Assembly (NCBI RefSeq): GCF_021155765.1
Contig: NC_060113.1
Coordinates: 920,501 to 984,500, forward strand
Source of the DNA: Diprion similis
Lineage: Eukaryota; Arthropoda; Insecta; Hymenoptera; Diprionidae
Direction: 5' to 3'
DNA: 64,000 bases
Part shown: positions 1 through 12,242 of the stretch, piece by piece
How the letters are laid out: the number at the start of each line of letters is the position of its first letter
How positions within the stretch are numbered: the first letter of the stretch is position 1
The notes under the pieces: generated by a model
Database searches by the model: none
What the model was told of the DNA's origin: nothing
The model's input: only the letters and a program-made list of their open reading frames with translations
Program-made: the position numbers and the translations under genes

Positions 1-210
1 AAAGAACAGTGCGAGAAGTACGGCTCTGGGGTTAGTTAAATTGTCCTTAATCTCGTAGTAGTGGAGTAACTTGTCCTGAAGATAATCAAGATTGTGGTAG
101 GTCCGTTTCTCCTCAGAATAGACGTCCTGCAACTTGATTATCCAAGTGTCGCACACGTCGCTGTTCAAACCTTCCGTAGCCACCTTCCAACTTTCTTCGA
201 TCGATGCCAT
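1..210 (-). CDS. Predicted HD-superfamily metal-dependent phosphohydrolase, N-terminal exon (partial)
   Basis: The reverse strand from the ATG at 210 runs open for 70 codons to the window edge, so only the N-terminus is present. It begins MASIEESWKVATEGLNS and contains YSEEKRTYHNLDYLQ followed by a leucine-rich helix ending RAVLLALFF. The order 'YSE..R.YHNL.H/Y' then 'A.LLALFFH' is the start of the COG4339-type predicted HD-superfamily phosphohydrolases; the first metal-binding histidine of the HD motif would come just past the edge. The substrate of this family is not established. The gene is in tandem with CENP-L on the same strand, about 1.3 kb downstream of it. The family call rests on recalled motif similarity. 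Confidence 0.7.
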   Translation of the reverse strand, partial: MASIEESWKVATEGLNSDVCDTWIIKLQDVYSEEKRTYHNLDYLQDKLLHYYEIKDNLTNPRAVLLALFF

Positions 211-1470
211 TTTACCTTATGTACTAATTAAATTCAATTTTGTGCAGAGCAGATCAGAATTTATTCCAGTATCCAATGTTGCGTACATAAGACTTGTACT
301 TTTCAATTTGCTACAACAGATAATAACGGTACAGAATCCGTGTGATGATTAACACGAATTTATAAACCAAAAATTCTCACAGCTTAATAAAAATGGTATA
401 TGGGTCAGGAATGTCACTTCTCGAGATATAAATCAACGTTATTTTAGAAAACCAAAATTCAAAGTGGCATTAAGAATATACTGAGCACCACAGTTTGCTG
501 AAATGTGCAGAATTTACCTTGAGCAGAGCCCAACTTGAGGCTTTATTTTGACAAAAAGGAAGTTATATTTACAAGGGAAATAACAGTAATTTGTTCACAC
601 ATTTATCAAGTAATAAAATATATAATTTCCATACATTCGATCCCTTTAACACACAAACGAACCCCACGTCCGGCCGCGAACGCTTCTTCTACTACTTTAT
701 TGATCGCACATTGGGGGCCATTAAAATACGAAATTTTCGCGCCGCGTATACGTGTTTGACAATTGTTACAAATAAAATTTACTGCCTAATAGTACGGCAA
801 AGTAAAATTGCGATATAACGTCTTTATGCCAGTAATAAGACGTAAATCTGCGTTTAGGAATTGATCAAACGATCCCAGGAATAACATATAAATAATTAAT
901 GAACAAAATTATACTAAGCTAATATTATAAGAGGTAGTTTTCGACTGATAATACTAAATACCGTATTGTTCCGGGTACAAACCGACCCCCAATTCTGAGA
1001 ATGTTACAGGGTGTTTTTTTATAGTTACCCGCACATAAGGCGAGAACAATTTTGGCAGGTGCTGTTGACGACAAAAAACTTATATTCGGCTTATATTCGG
1101 GACAATACGGTAAGTATGAAGATTATAAAAACAAAAAAAAATAACGAAGTGATATCAAATCTGGTTAAAATTTTTGGAAGCATTTTCAACTGCATTAGCG
1201 AATAAACATTTTAGAGAGATAAATCACGATAACAAGTATCAAGACTAACAATACAATTAATTTAAAACTCTTCATTTCTCATTGCGATTGGGGCCTGAAA
1301 ATGAAGTACGGCTTTTTCTTGAAAAAACCAAAGAACTCGATCAATCGCGTCGATATCTGTTGCTTTCATCTGAAATATATGGTAATACAGTATAAGTACA
1401 TATACGTTAACTAAGTTGACAAAATAACGCGTAATGAAATTAAATCAGTTGTTCCCTATTCTACGAAACT
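211..1470. other. Intergenic, AT-rich
   Basis: This stretch lies between the stop of the CENP-L gene and the start of the HD-family gene. It is AT-rich with only short chance ORFs on both strands. It probably contains the CENP-L 3' UTR and the promoter of the HD gene. No repeat or RNA gene was recognised. Confidence 0.5.
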
Positions 1471-2915
1471 TTATTTCCGTTGTAGAGACTTTTTAATAGT
1501 ATACCTATTTAGGAAATGATAGTCACTACTTTGATATACAAAGGAGAGATCGTGACAAACCTTATTAGACTTGATGGTAAAATTCGGCAAGCTGATTTTT
1601 TCCAATAAACAATATCCCAATTCAAGACTAGCGCTCTTCAGCATCTTAATCCTCAGACATTCGAAAAACCGATTCACCTGACTCAAATCTATTACACTAG
1701 CGACTTGCTCATTAGTGTTTGTGGTACTTGTATGAGTGGGACAGATTCTGAAATCAATTAAATTCAAATTCAATTATAATTTCTATATATTCAAAAACAT
1801 AACATTTCAAATAATTATCATATTTAGAAGGTACTGCTGTTGCATGAAAAGTAGGCTAATAATAAAGGTGAAAGTAGTTGGAATTTACTTCGACCACAAA
1901 GTCTTCATAGTCTTCAGCGGAAATTTGACTTTGATCAAGTCAGATGGCGGCAATTCAGGGATAGTATACTCGAGTATTAATTCATACTCAGCAGCCTTTC
2001 TAGTTTTTCGTGATTCGGCTACCTCAGAATTAAGAATGATCGTAGTTAGCCACATAAGATCTTCCTGACTGGCTGGCATAGCTGTAATTGTACAGTCAAA
2101 CATCTGACTCAATGTAGAATGTACAGCATGCGCAACGCCTTGCAGTCCTCTGTTTAATAGAATTGGTAATTTTACGTTTTCTGCTTCCACCTCATTCCTA
2201 GGACCCCAGGACAGAAATATTCCCAGATAAATCTGTTTCATTTCAGTATTCTTTTCGTCGTCTTTGGAATGGACTTCTACCTGGGAAAAAAGATTGTCAC
2301 TATGTTATATGTAGTCTCTATTACAAAGTGGGGATTACATGTTAAAGTAATGTAGTGGAATTTTCTCGCTATTAGGAAAATTTTATTAAACTTGTGACAA
2401 TTTTGATTATTGAAATCCCTCTGTAATCTCAAAATAATCTTGGCCTACCTTTACAGCTGGAGGATCTGAAGGGCTGCATACCAGATTGTGCAAAGGAGTG
2501 AATTTAGCTTCGTAAGATACATTATCTTTGAATAAAGAGGATGCCACCTCTTCCCTGAGTCTTTTGCCGTACTGTTTTAATCTAACGTCATCTTTAAAGT
2601 CGAGACCAAATAAAGGTGATACTGCCGAGATGTTCCAGGTGAGTTTAATCAAATCTGCAAATGAAAAGAGAAAGAAATACATTACGCTGACTAGAAATCA
2701 TCTTTTCATCAGTGTTATACAAACATACCTAACAAAGCATCATCCATGTTATCTTCAGCATCAGGGGCTTCCACGTCAATGATGGTGTGCCTGGATCTTG
2801 GATCGAATTGCATTCTGCGTTGAGCACGCCCGGGGGTATAAGGAGTAAACATAGTGGAACTGTTTCGCAACCTTCTGCTGTGCGGCGTTGTGACTACTGA
2901 GTGGTGGTCTGACAT
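1471..2915 (-). CDS. CENPL: Centromere protein L (CENP-L) homologue, four exons
   Basis: Exons on the reverse strand are 2915-2729, 2654-2449, 2280-1889 and 1747-1471. Each junction has GT-AG sites and the phases (1, 0, 2) join, giving 353 aa; human CENP-L is 344 aa. After a basic, Ser/Thr-rich N-terminus, IKLTWNISAVSPLFGL with LKQYGKRLREE matches the human block around QWTLYSLTPLYKF. LPILLNRGLQGVAHAV, then MFDCTITAM and LMWL, matches the human LPLFLANG, KTFDCYFSPL and LSWM blocks, and VNRFFECL near the C-terminus matches the final helix region. In vertebrates CENP-L pairs with CENP-N in the constitutive centromere-associated network, binding CENP-A nucleosomes at the inner kinetochore. Identity is inferred from spaced motifs; the start is the first ATG of the exon with no upstream ATG in the same exon. 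Confidence 0.84.
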
Positions 2916-3952
2916 TTGAGAGTTCCTGTGCAGCTCCTGAGAAGAAATTACTTGAAATACTTGCTTCGACTCAATGCATGCCTCAGGGCATATTTAAAGA
3001 GCAAATAATATCGAAAAACTTTTGCTGGTACAGCCCAGTTATTGAGGTTTTACCATTGCTACATCAACGTTAATGCATCTTTACGTATTGGACGTCAGTG
3101 CAAAGTGAAAATAGTCAACACCGGTCAATGCACCAGTTGATGTACTCTAGTTAAGCAAATATAGACTTACAGCGAGTATCGAAACCAATTCAACTCAAGA
3201 ACGATTAGAGCCTGGTTGTGCCGTTTTGGCAGGAATATATTGCAGGTATATGGACGGAAAAACTTCTAGTAACGCAGTGACGCTTTCAATGACACGCTAC
3301 AGTTTTGAATTTTCCGAACTACGTTACGATTCGCCAGGCTACGAATCGAAAACAGTAGATGTCAGATGATCACGAAATGCTGCGTGATGTCCAAAACCGT
3401 CACTTGGACACGGCAAACCACGCGCTACGCGGGATTTACACGAAGTTACATCTCCGGATCATCAAGATCTCCCGCCGTTGATAAACGCAGTTAATTTATT
3501 GACATTTGATATTTTCTATCTTTTCTTTACAAATTTCGTAGTAAGTATGATTAAAAGTGTAATATTCTCAATACTATATAATTTCAAGCAGTTTCCACAG
3601 TTTCCACGAAACTATTTCGCTGATTATTTAAACTTCCCGCGGCATTTGACAATTGATTGCATACAGCATGGCCGCCTCATAGATGAATTTGTCACAAGAA
3701 AATAACACGGAATATCGCATCCAGTTAGTAGATAGAGATCAGTGATTTGCACGCACATTGCACTCATTAATGATTTATAATCCTCGATTGTTGACATGGT
3801 GTCGCAGTGGAACCGCGGTTTGATGCTTTGTAGGTTACTATGAAGTTTAAAAATAAATCATACCTCGTCAAGATCTGAATGCCTTGGAATACGGAAACCT
3901 AAAAATTGAAACTAAACCTGCGACGAAATATTCAACAGCAAAAGCCTAAATA
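2916..3952. promoter_or_regulatory. Divergent intergenic region between CENP-L and SPRING
   Basis: About 1 kb separates two genes that read away from each other, so it must carry both promoters and 5' UTRs. I see no strong TATA box or other defined element. The ORFs here are short and have no recognisable product. Confidence 0.45.
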
Positions 3953-5235
3953 ATGCCAAGTTGGACGACATTGGTCAGACTGTTAAGACGTCGTCTTGTT
4001 CTTGGTGTCATATTTGCGGTTTCTCTAACTTACTGTGCACTGAGTTTATTCCAGCATGAGGTAAACATTTTTTATTTAATTGTACATTTATCGGTGGTAA
4101 AGACAGAATTTACAAGTGACGAAACTTCTAAAAATAACAATTCGTATGCATGTCATGATAAGCCTTATTAAGAGAGAGATAGACAGATATATACATATAG
4201 ATATATATATACAATTACGCATTCGCATTATACATTTAGAAAAAAGAAATGTAAATGTATTTGCTTGATGATACTTGAACAAACATCAACAATTTACTAC
4301 CAATTCTGCATGTTTGTTTCCTCTTTGAAGAAAGGAGCTCTGATAGAGAGCGACGCCGATGATGATCAGCTATATTTTTCGACTGACAAACCATACCTCT
4401 GGGAAATGCAAGTACTAAACGAAGACATTGACCTCGACGAAGAGGCGACGTCTGCTCTTAACGGCAGTCGTCCAGTACGAAATACTTGCCGAAATTCTAT
4501 ACAGGTAACGAAGATATGCAGAGATATTTTCGAACCATTTAATCAATGTGATTGAAATTTCGCAGGGCAAAGCGCTGATTGTTGATGAACATGGACTTGT
4601 GTGTACCAGAGGTGAAGTTCTGCCATCAGGATGTTGTCCGGAAGAGATATCTATTGCAAATGATAAAACAGAAGGATCTGATACAAACATACAGACGTTA
4701 GTTAAACGAGAGCGTCATAGTTGCCAAACCTGCAATCCTGAAGGATGTTGCGCAGTCTTTGAATACTGCGTGTCATGTTGTTTACGCCCAGGAAAGGTAT
4801 GTGTAGTTTGAAAACTTTTCAAACTCAGTTAACAATCTTACTTTACTTTTTTTTTTGGGGATTTTTCTGTAGGCAAATGAACCAGACGTGAAATCTGCTT
4901 ATGATCAGAATCGCAAAACAAAAAAGACAGAGGAAAACGTGATGCGTCACCGATTGCGAACTCTTGATCGATTTCAAGTTTGTTTGGCTACATGTCGAAC
5001 TTCAAGTGCCTCGGTTAGACACGAGAATACTTACAAGGATCCACACTCCAAGCACTGCTACAACCTGCTAGCCCATAGCGCAAATTCTAATCAACGTTAT
5101 CGGCGTGACTTGAATCATATTTTCAATATTAATAATAACAGCAGCCCTAAAAAGGTTGCCCTTGCATCTTTTTCTACTGCCTCAGTTCTTTCAGATATCC
5201 ATTTACACCATCATGTCGTACCCTCAAATTCCTGA
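3953..5235 (+). CDS. SPRING1: SREBP-regulating gene protein (SPRING / C12orf49) homologue, four exons
   Basis: Exons 3953-4060, 4331-4504, 4566-4796 and 4873-5235 are all in phase 0 with GT-AG introns and encode 291 aa. The N-terminus is a short basic stretch then one membrane segment (about residues 14-34), a type II Golgi topology. Diagnostic blocks shared with human SPRING are CRNSIQGKALI, the cysteine-rich [17 protein letters not shown], and [18 protein letters not shown] with a following KHCYN. In mammals SPRING is a Golgi protein needed for SCAP recycling and site-1 protease activation, so it controls sterol-response signalling. It is longer than the human protein (205 aa): there is a hydrophilic insert of about 20 residues before the second cysteine cluster and a low-complexity C-terminal tail. 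Insects do not make sterols, so the role here is probably in fatty-acid SREBP control. Confidence 0.93.
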
Positions 5236-6690
5236 GAATCTTTACTTCCAATGATTTTGTGTAATCCACAAAATTTCCGACCAACTGTTTTTTTAACGGA
5301 TTGGTAATTACAGTCCAATTTACTTCCAACGAGAAAGAAAGCGAATTGAAGAAAATGGCCACTTTCATCCATGATAGTGGGTCCGTTTGTGACTTTATGT
5401 TCTGGGATTAGGGGCGGATAAACTTCATATACAAATAGTACAATAGAAATTATTATTTATTTCATTTGATCTTAAAACGGTTAAAATATAACGTAGATTT
5501 TTACCTGTAGGAACTTTTTAGCTACAGATTATTTTTTGGATTTTTTGGGGGAAAAAAATAAAATAAACCTGGGACTAACTATAGTAACAAAAACAAAAAA
5601 TTGAGATTGATACGGAATACATACATATTATGAACTAAATTACAGGAAACGAAACGGAAAAAACATCTTACACTTCTAGTTTAAGTCTAATATTGTTTTT
5701 TCTTTCAATTCTAATTTACACGATGGTAACAAATATTGTATAAAATAGTTATATGCGCGTTATACGTATGTAGGTATTGTACACGTCGGTCGAGCGTTAT
5801 TAATTTTTTTTTTCTTCCGTCTTTCTGTAAATACATAAGCTGTTTACAAGCTGATACGCCGCGCACAAGTTAGGAGGATACATCGCTCGATAAGAAATAT
5901 ATATACCAGTCAAATTTTAAAAACGTTTGTTAACACACAGACAATATAGGCTTCGTCATATATTCTGACGTTTCTTTGACACAGATATTAACAGGCGGAA
6001 TTTTTTTCATAAAATCTGTTATTAACAGATTTCACCATAGTAAAGACTCTTTGTTTCAGGTCCTTAAGTTTTGTGCCCTCTTGCATACTTATATAATTAT
6101 CGATTGGTTTTCGATAATATATTTGTTTTCAATGTTATTCGAATTTTTCACCTATCTAAATTTAATCGAGTACATTATCAATATATGTATCGGGTGTCTT
6201 GTTCTCACCGCAATGTGCATTTGAATTTAAAAAAGAAGATAAAAAAAAATTGACCAATTGTACGAAACTGTACAGCGAAAATCGTTCGGTTGCTCGCGAG
6301 AACACGTGTTGCAATGACCATCAATAATTAATTTAACAAACGTTCTTTAAATTCTTATAATCACGGTATAACGATCTGACAGTCAATTATTCTTTGCGAG
6401 TAGGAATTATTCGTCTACATGTTATTTTCTTTCATTCTTCTTTCTTTTTTCTTTTTTTTTTAATTATTGTGAAATGGGTAAAAAATATAGGTAATATTCC
6501 TGTGTCCCCTTTCCTCCCCTTCTTGGTGTCCTCCTCGTGACTAGATTCATTTTCGATTCGTCGTTTTCTTTTCTTTTTTTTTTTCTTTTTTTCTTTCCAT
6601 TTTTCTCCGTTACTCTTACTTTTGCTTCTGAAAATTCTCGTTTTGGTAATACCGATTCGGCTCCGAAATTCACCTCCTTCCTCATTATAT
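5236..6690. other. Convergent 3' region of SPRING and the THAP-MYND gene
   Basis: AT-rich non-coding DNA between two genes that end toward each other. Overlapping AATAAA hexamers on the + strand at 5557-5567 could be the SPRING polyadenylation signal. Long T-rich runs at 6430-6600 create lysine-rich chance ORFs on the reverse strand that I do not accept as genes. Confidence 0.5.
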
Positions 6691-9600
6691 CTACCCAGAG
6701 CAGACCTCGGAATGCTCGTCCCACGCGGATACCTGCAATCGGTAAAATAATTTTTCTTAATCGTTACAAGATCCATTTACGACAAGTTTATCCTGAGTAC
6801 TATGACGGTATAAGTTATAATTACCTGACACTCTCGACTGCAGTACCACTGGTTACCGCAACCCGCGCAGACAAATTGCGCGGCCCGATCTTGGCACCCT
6901 TGACAACGCGGTGGACTGTCGTCCCTGGCATTTGTCGATCGGCTTCTTTCTTCGATTACCGTCGTTTCCTCCTCTACGTCTTCCTGTAATAATTGTAGGA
7001 AAAAAAAATCACAAACCGGTAAACATTTCATATAACCCACTAAATAAAAACAAACGACTGAATGCGGTTCAACAACAGATTCCGGACTAAATTTTATCCA
7101 AATAAGTTCTTATATATTCGATTCAGTCCGAAATCTTTGAAGAATGGATTTAAGCCGACAATTTTTTATTTATTGGGTCATCTTAATACGTGTATATCTA
7201 TCCCTAGATAATCCTCACTTAACTGTGTTTGAGAATGGGGATGATTTTTTTTTTTTTTTAATATCTAGGAAAATGAATAAATAGCTGTGGCTTACCACGT
7301 GAATAAGGCTGTTCGAATGAGACTGAACGATCGGGGTGTTAACCACAGGCGTTATTGTTATTTCCGTCCGTGCCTGAAACGAATTTACGTTAATCTTGTG
7401 AGTTAGGAACCCATGTGAAAGGGAATTAAAAAACCTTGGGAAGGAGGAAAGAAATAACCGTAGTGTTTGCTACTCGTAACTATTTTACGAATGCATGGAT
7501 TGAAGCAGTGGGCCCGGAACGTGTAATTCCACTTCTACACAGATACGTAGAGAATATTAGGATAGGGTATTCCGGGCTTTCACAAACTTTTACTGACGAA
7601 ATTTCTAGAATTATTAATATTTTCTAAACCAGTAATTAACTTTTTAAAAATTGTATGAACAATGTATGAAAAGATATTATCAAACGATTGCAAATCACAA
7701 GGCGATCAAAATTTTGTGCGGATTGCTATTTGGAAAACAATACCAGCCGTAACAAATTAGCCGTGATTTAGAAAAAAACAATACCAACACAATACTGTAA
7801 ATTTTCAATTTTCAAGTGAGCTACTTGACTTCTGCCAGTTTATTCGAATTTCCGAAGTTTGGATTGATCCTTCTGACTAAGCTTTGTGAGAAATGCAGAG
7901 GAAAAACATAAAACTGGGGGGAATTGCCACTACCAAACATCACTCAACGTCGTAAAGAAAAATTTTCTCCCGTGCTCACTTTTGAAGAAGATAAAAGGTC
8001 GCTGATGGAAACAGGATTGGTCCCCTGGTAGGCTTGTAGTAAATGCTGCGTAGCAGCGGTCTGCTGTTGAGGTGTGGATGTAGCTATGGGGTTGCATCTG
8101 TCTCTTTCAGGTGCGGTTAGTAGTCTCGCCAACGTTGGCGAAAACGTCGTTGGCCGCGCGGTTTGGGATTTAGTCAAAATACCGTGAAGCAAAGACCCGG
8201 TTTGCTGTACCGCAGCCGCTTGGGGCGGAGCCGGAGTCGGTAATACAGGATGAAGTGTCACGTCTGGATAATTCTGTGGCGTTTTAACCGCTTCCCCTGA
8301 AATAGCAAGTATCAAGAAATTATTATGTCTAGCATACTGCCGAAGTTTGTGTAAAATTTCAAATTGTGTGAAAAATGACGAGGTAAATTACCTTGCTGCT
8401 GGCTTAGCTTCGCAAACTGTACTAGAACGTCTTTAAAGCTCATAGAATTGCTAGGATCAGTTGGGTTTGAACTGCTCTTGCAAGAATCCGTGCTCGAAGG
8501 TCGAGAATCGGCTCCAATCTGGGTCGTCTCAACGACCGCACCTCCAGCGCCCAGACCGACATTAACAGAATTTCTCATTCGCCGACTTCTGGAATAAGGA
8601 AAAGTGAATAATCTTGCCTCTCTAAACCGCAGTTTTCGAATTTCTTCGTTAAACTTGACGTGATATTGATCTTTTTTTTCGTATTGAATTCAAGAATTGC
8701 GTTTCTCATATTCGAAAGAATACATTCAGCACAATTCTCACACTATTCCCTGTAGAATTTCATCGTCAAAACTGTTAACGAACAAGCGTCAACTGTCGCA
8801 GTTTGAGAATTATTCGAAAACACAGCATTCCTATGCATCATCTTGAACTCTTTCTACGACAAGTTATATGCGCGTTTGGGCTAATGATACCGAAGACGGT
8901 TCCCTGCCTCGCGATTCGCGTACCTTCGAGGCACAGTTTCGGGATGCCGAAGCCTGTAATCGGCGATGATTGTTCGCACGTCGACCATGGGACCCTGTCG
9001 ACCTTCTCCGATTTGCCTGTTCTCCGAATTTTGTCCGCCGTCCGACGACTCCTTTTGTCCGTTTTCGTTTTGCTTCGACGTCACCTGTTGACACACGTAT
9101 ACATATGTTAAAAAATGACGATGATAAGATTACTCGCGAAAATGGCGAGCCCATTTTGATCGTGAAATTCATTCCAGCTATATATTCGCGAATAAATATA
9201 AATTCAAATATTTCTCTCTCGCTCTCTCTCTCACCTGCGGCCTCGACGTACTCTTGTCGCTTAAGGTCGCCTCAGTCGAGTTACTTTTCTCTTTCGCGTT
9301 GTCCCACTCCTGTTCCAGCGAAAGACTCCCAGCCGGTAGTACGGACGAGGACTCGTTAAGCTGGCAACTGTTACCTTCCATAAAACCAACGACCTGCCGC
9401 CTTCGTTCGATCCTCAGATAGGCCTCTTCCTTCAACTTTCTCATACTAAGAATCTCGTTCCATTCCTTCTCCTTGTCACGTGCCAGCTGGTCTAAGGCCT
9501 GGTCAAAATATGCGAACCCAGTTTTCAGATTACGTGCAAACACTTAAAACAGCTGTGAGATACCTTCAAAGTAGCATGACTTAGGGGACGATTTATGAAC

Positions 9601-12242
9601 AAGACAAAAATCGGGACACTTAGAATTAGGGAGGAAAAATAGAAAATTTGTTTACAATGTCGATTTACTATCTTATTCTCCACTTCTAATCAATAGATAA
9701 AAAACTTTTACACCAACTTCACAAGGTATGTAAAAAGTCCGCGCGTAACCAAGTTACGAAACTGAGAAGAAAACTTGTTCACGATAAAAAAAAAAATAAA
9801 TAAATAAATTTAAACAAAAAATCAGAGAGAGATAGATAGAAAAAAAAATATCACCTGTAACTCCGCGCGCAGCTGTTCAGCCCTGACGGCAAGTTCTTCG
9901 GTGGTAATTTTATCGCCACCAACGATAGACGAAATGAGTTCCTCCCTCTGTTCTAGGCAGGCTCGTTTCGAACTACCGTTAGAATTTTGCGTAATCTCGT
10001 CGGTGGAGCGTCGTTTTTTCGACTCCCTTTCAGGCTTGAGATTCTTAGTCGGATTGTTCGACCCGGTCCGTTTCCTCAGCTCCGGTAGGGCGTCCCTCTC
10101 ATGTTCCAGGTCGGTTTCCGGTTCCGATGTCGGCTCCTTTTTCACGGTGTAATTCCTCGCTGGATCAGCGGGCGGTTCGCCGCCGTTTCTACGATGATTC
10201 GTATGGTTCTGGTGATTTTTACGATCGCGATGATTCCGCTGATGCGAAACCGGTGGGGCCGTAGCCGTCGACTCCGCGTCGACGATCCCCAACCCCACGC
10301 TCCTGCGCTGCTGCTCCTTCACCAAAGTTTTGCTATCCATCGGCGTCGTCTTCTCTGATCGTCTCTCCTGTACTATTTTCTCACCCTTTTTAGCCACCTT
10401 CTCGCTGCCCACGCCACCTTTCCCGATCCCGGACGTATCCATGGCGTGCATTTTATTCAGACTGTGAAAATAAGGGTAATTATCAATAAAATTAATTACA
10501 CGATATTGTAACTAGAAACTTTGAGAATCAGGATTTGTATGTTGAAAAACTGTTTCTATAAAATATTAATACTTGTTCGTATACATGTGTATATAGGTAT
10601 GCTGTGGGGAAGTTTGTTGCTTATACAATCGTATGCGTATATTAGTTGCATCATTATCATCATCTGCTAACAACGTCGATAATCTGTTTACTCAACCTAC
10701 TAATTTACACTATTGCGATAACTAGTAATTGCTACTACAATATCTATATAGGTATATATATTAAACACATATTATATTTTTAGGTAGTGGTAACAACGTA
10801 ATAATATCTGATACCAATCCGTGGTATATCATCATGGTAAGATCGGCTTGCATGTGATTAGACGAAGGAGCTCATCGCATCGTATTTTCTAAGAATCTTC
10901 TTACAGCGCCGCCGTCAAATACGACGATGATGATAATAATAATAATAATAATAATAATGACGGTAAATGGAAACCATACAGTTCTACCCATACAATGTTT
11001 TAGATATTTTCGCATAGCGACCGCAACCAGTGCGTGTTGTTTTCGTGCTAATGGTAAATATTAAAAGTTGAAAAGAGCCCGAGGATGTCGCAAAGATCAT
11101 AATATTCTCAAAGTGATTTCGTACATCGGAAATAACCTCAAACTACACGATATTCACGAATACGCCTAACTTAAATCCATGTAAAACTCATGAACGAGTA
11201 AATATACCATAAAGCACACGTGCCTGCGTGCACGTTGCATCCCTGCATAACGATATAGATTAAGATTCACGCATAATGTGCGGAAAAAGTATGGAAAAAA
11301 GAGTAAGAAAGAGAAAGGTAGATACAGATCACCGTTGAGGGGTGGGTATACGAGTAACCGAGTGAGTGACTGAGTGAGGAAGGGAGATAATTAGAGCGAG
11401 ATAGGGAATAGGAAAGGACGAATAGAAAGGGAAAGAAGGAGCCCGAGGAAGGCACAGGACAACGCGTATAGGGAGAAATTCGGAACGAGATTACCACCAA
11501 GAAAGAGCGGCGCAGGGGGGGGGGGTGCAGAGGAGAGCGACGACAGGGGAAAGGGAGGATAGTGAATAAGGAGGGGTAGGGGGGTGAAAAGGGCGACCTG
11601 AGCGCTGACTCACCGCGGGGCTGGTTTAAGTCCTAGAGCGAGTAGGACGTCGATTCCCGCCATTTTCTGTTCACCGGCTGCGGCGATCACATTAATAGCC
11701 GACGTTACAGCAGCTTTGTTTAACCGACCACCGGATGCAGGTGATTTCTTTTTGTAATCCCGGACAACGACGTCGTCGTCCTTTTCCTCCTCGTCCTCAT
11801 CGTCGTCCTCGTCGTCTTTGATCGGGATATCGGTATTGGTCGAGGTTTTGCGATCGTTGCGAATATGGTTGGTTTGGGGGGGAGGAGGGACCTTGAGAAG
11901 CGATCGCTTAGCGTCCTCGACCAGCATCTTTGTTACCGGCTGGACCGAAACCGGTACGCATATGGTCGGGACGGCACCCCTTCGCAGCCTACTTCGTGCC
12001 GGAAGACCGAGCACCATGTGCTCGACGTCCTTCTCGTACGAGTCGTTGGTGAAGTGGAGAGAGCATATCCTGGCCGTCTGTATGTTGAACGGTGCATTGC
12101 CGTTCGACAGCGGAACCCGACCGCAGGCGCGGACCCAACGGGAACGGACTTCCGGTAGCTGGGGGAATCGATGGTAACGGATACGACGACCCCGGGTCCT
12201 TCGGTGGCTGTTGCGACACGTTGCAACGGCGCATTGCGGCAT
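6691..12242 (-). CDS. THAP- and MYND-type zinc-finger nuclear protein, nine exons
   Basis: Exons on the reverse strand: 12242-11614, 10461-9855, 9498-9235, 9084-8924, 8588-8392, 8296-7980, 7373-7296, 6983-6825, 6732-6691. All junctions are GT-AG with matching phase, giving 817 aa. The start MPQCAVATC is the usual THAP start: C4, C9, HRFP at 24-27, W36, C60-x2-H63 and AVPT at 90-93, a complete C2CH DNA-binding finger. An acidic and basic low-complexity stretch follows, then a coiled coil at about 390-470. A compact motif VRTIIADYRLRHPETVPRR sits at 536-554. The last two exons form a full MYND finger: C778, C781, C790, C793, C799, C803, H811, C815, two residues before the stop. THAP binds DNA and MYND binds proline-rich peptides of corepressors, so a transcriptional or chromatin role is inferred. 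I do not recognise a named orthologue. Confidence 0.85.
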
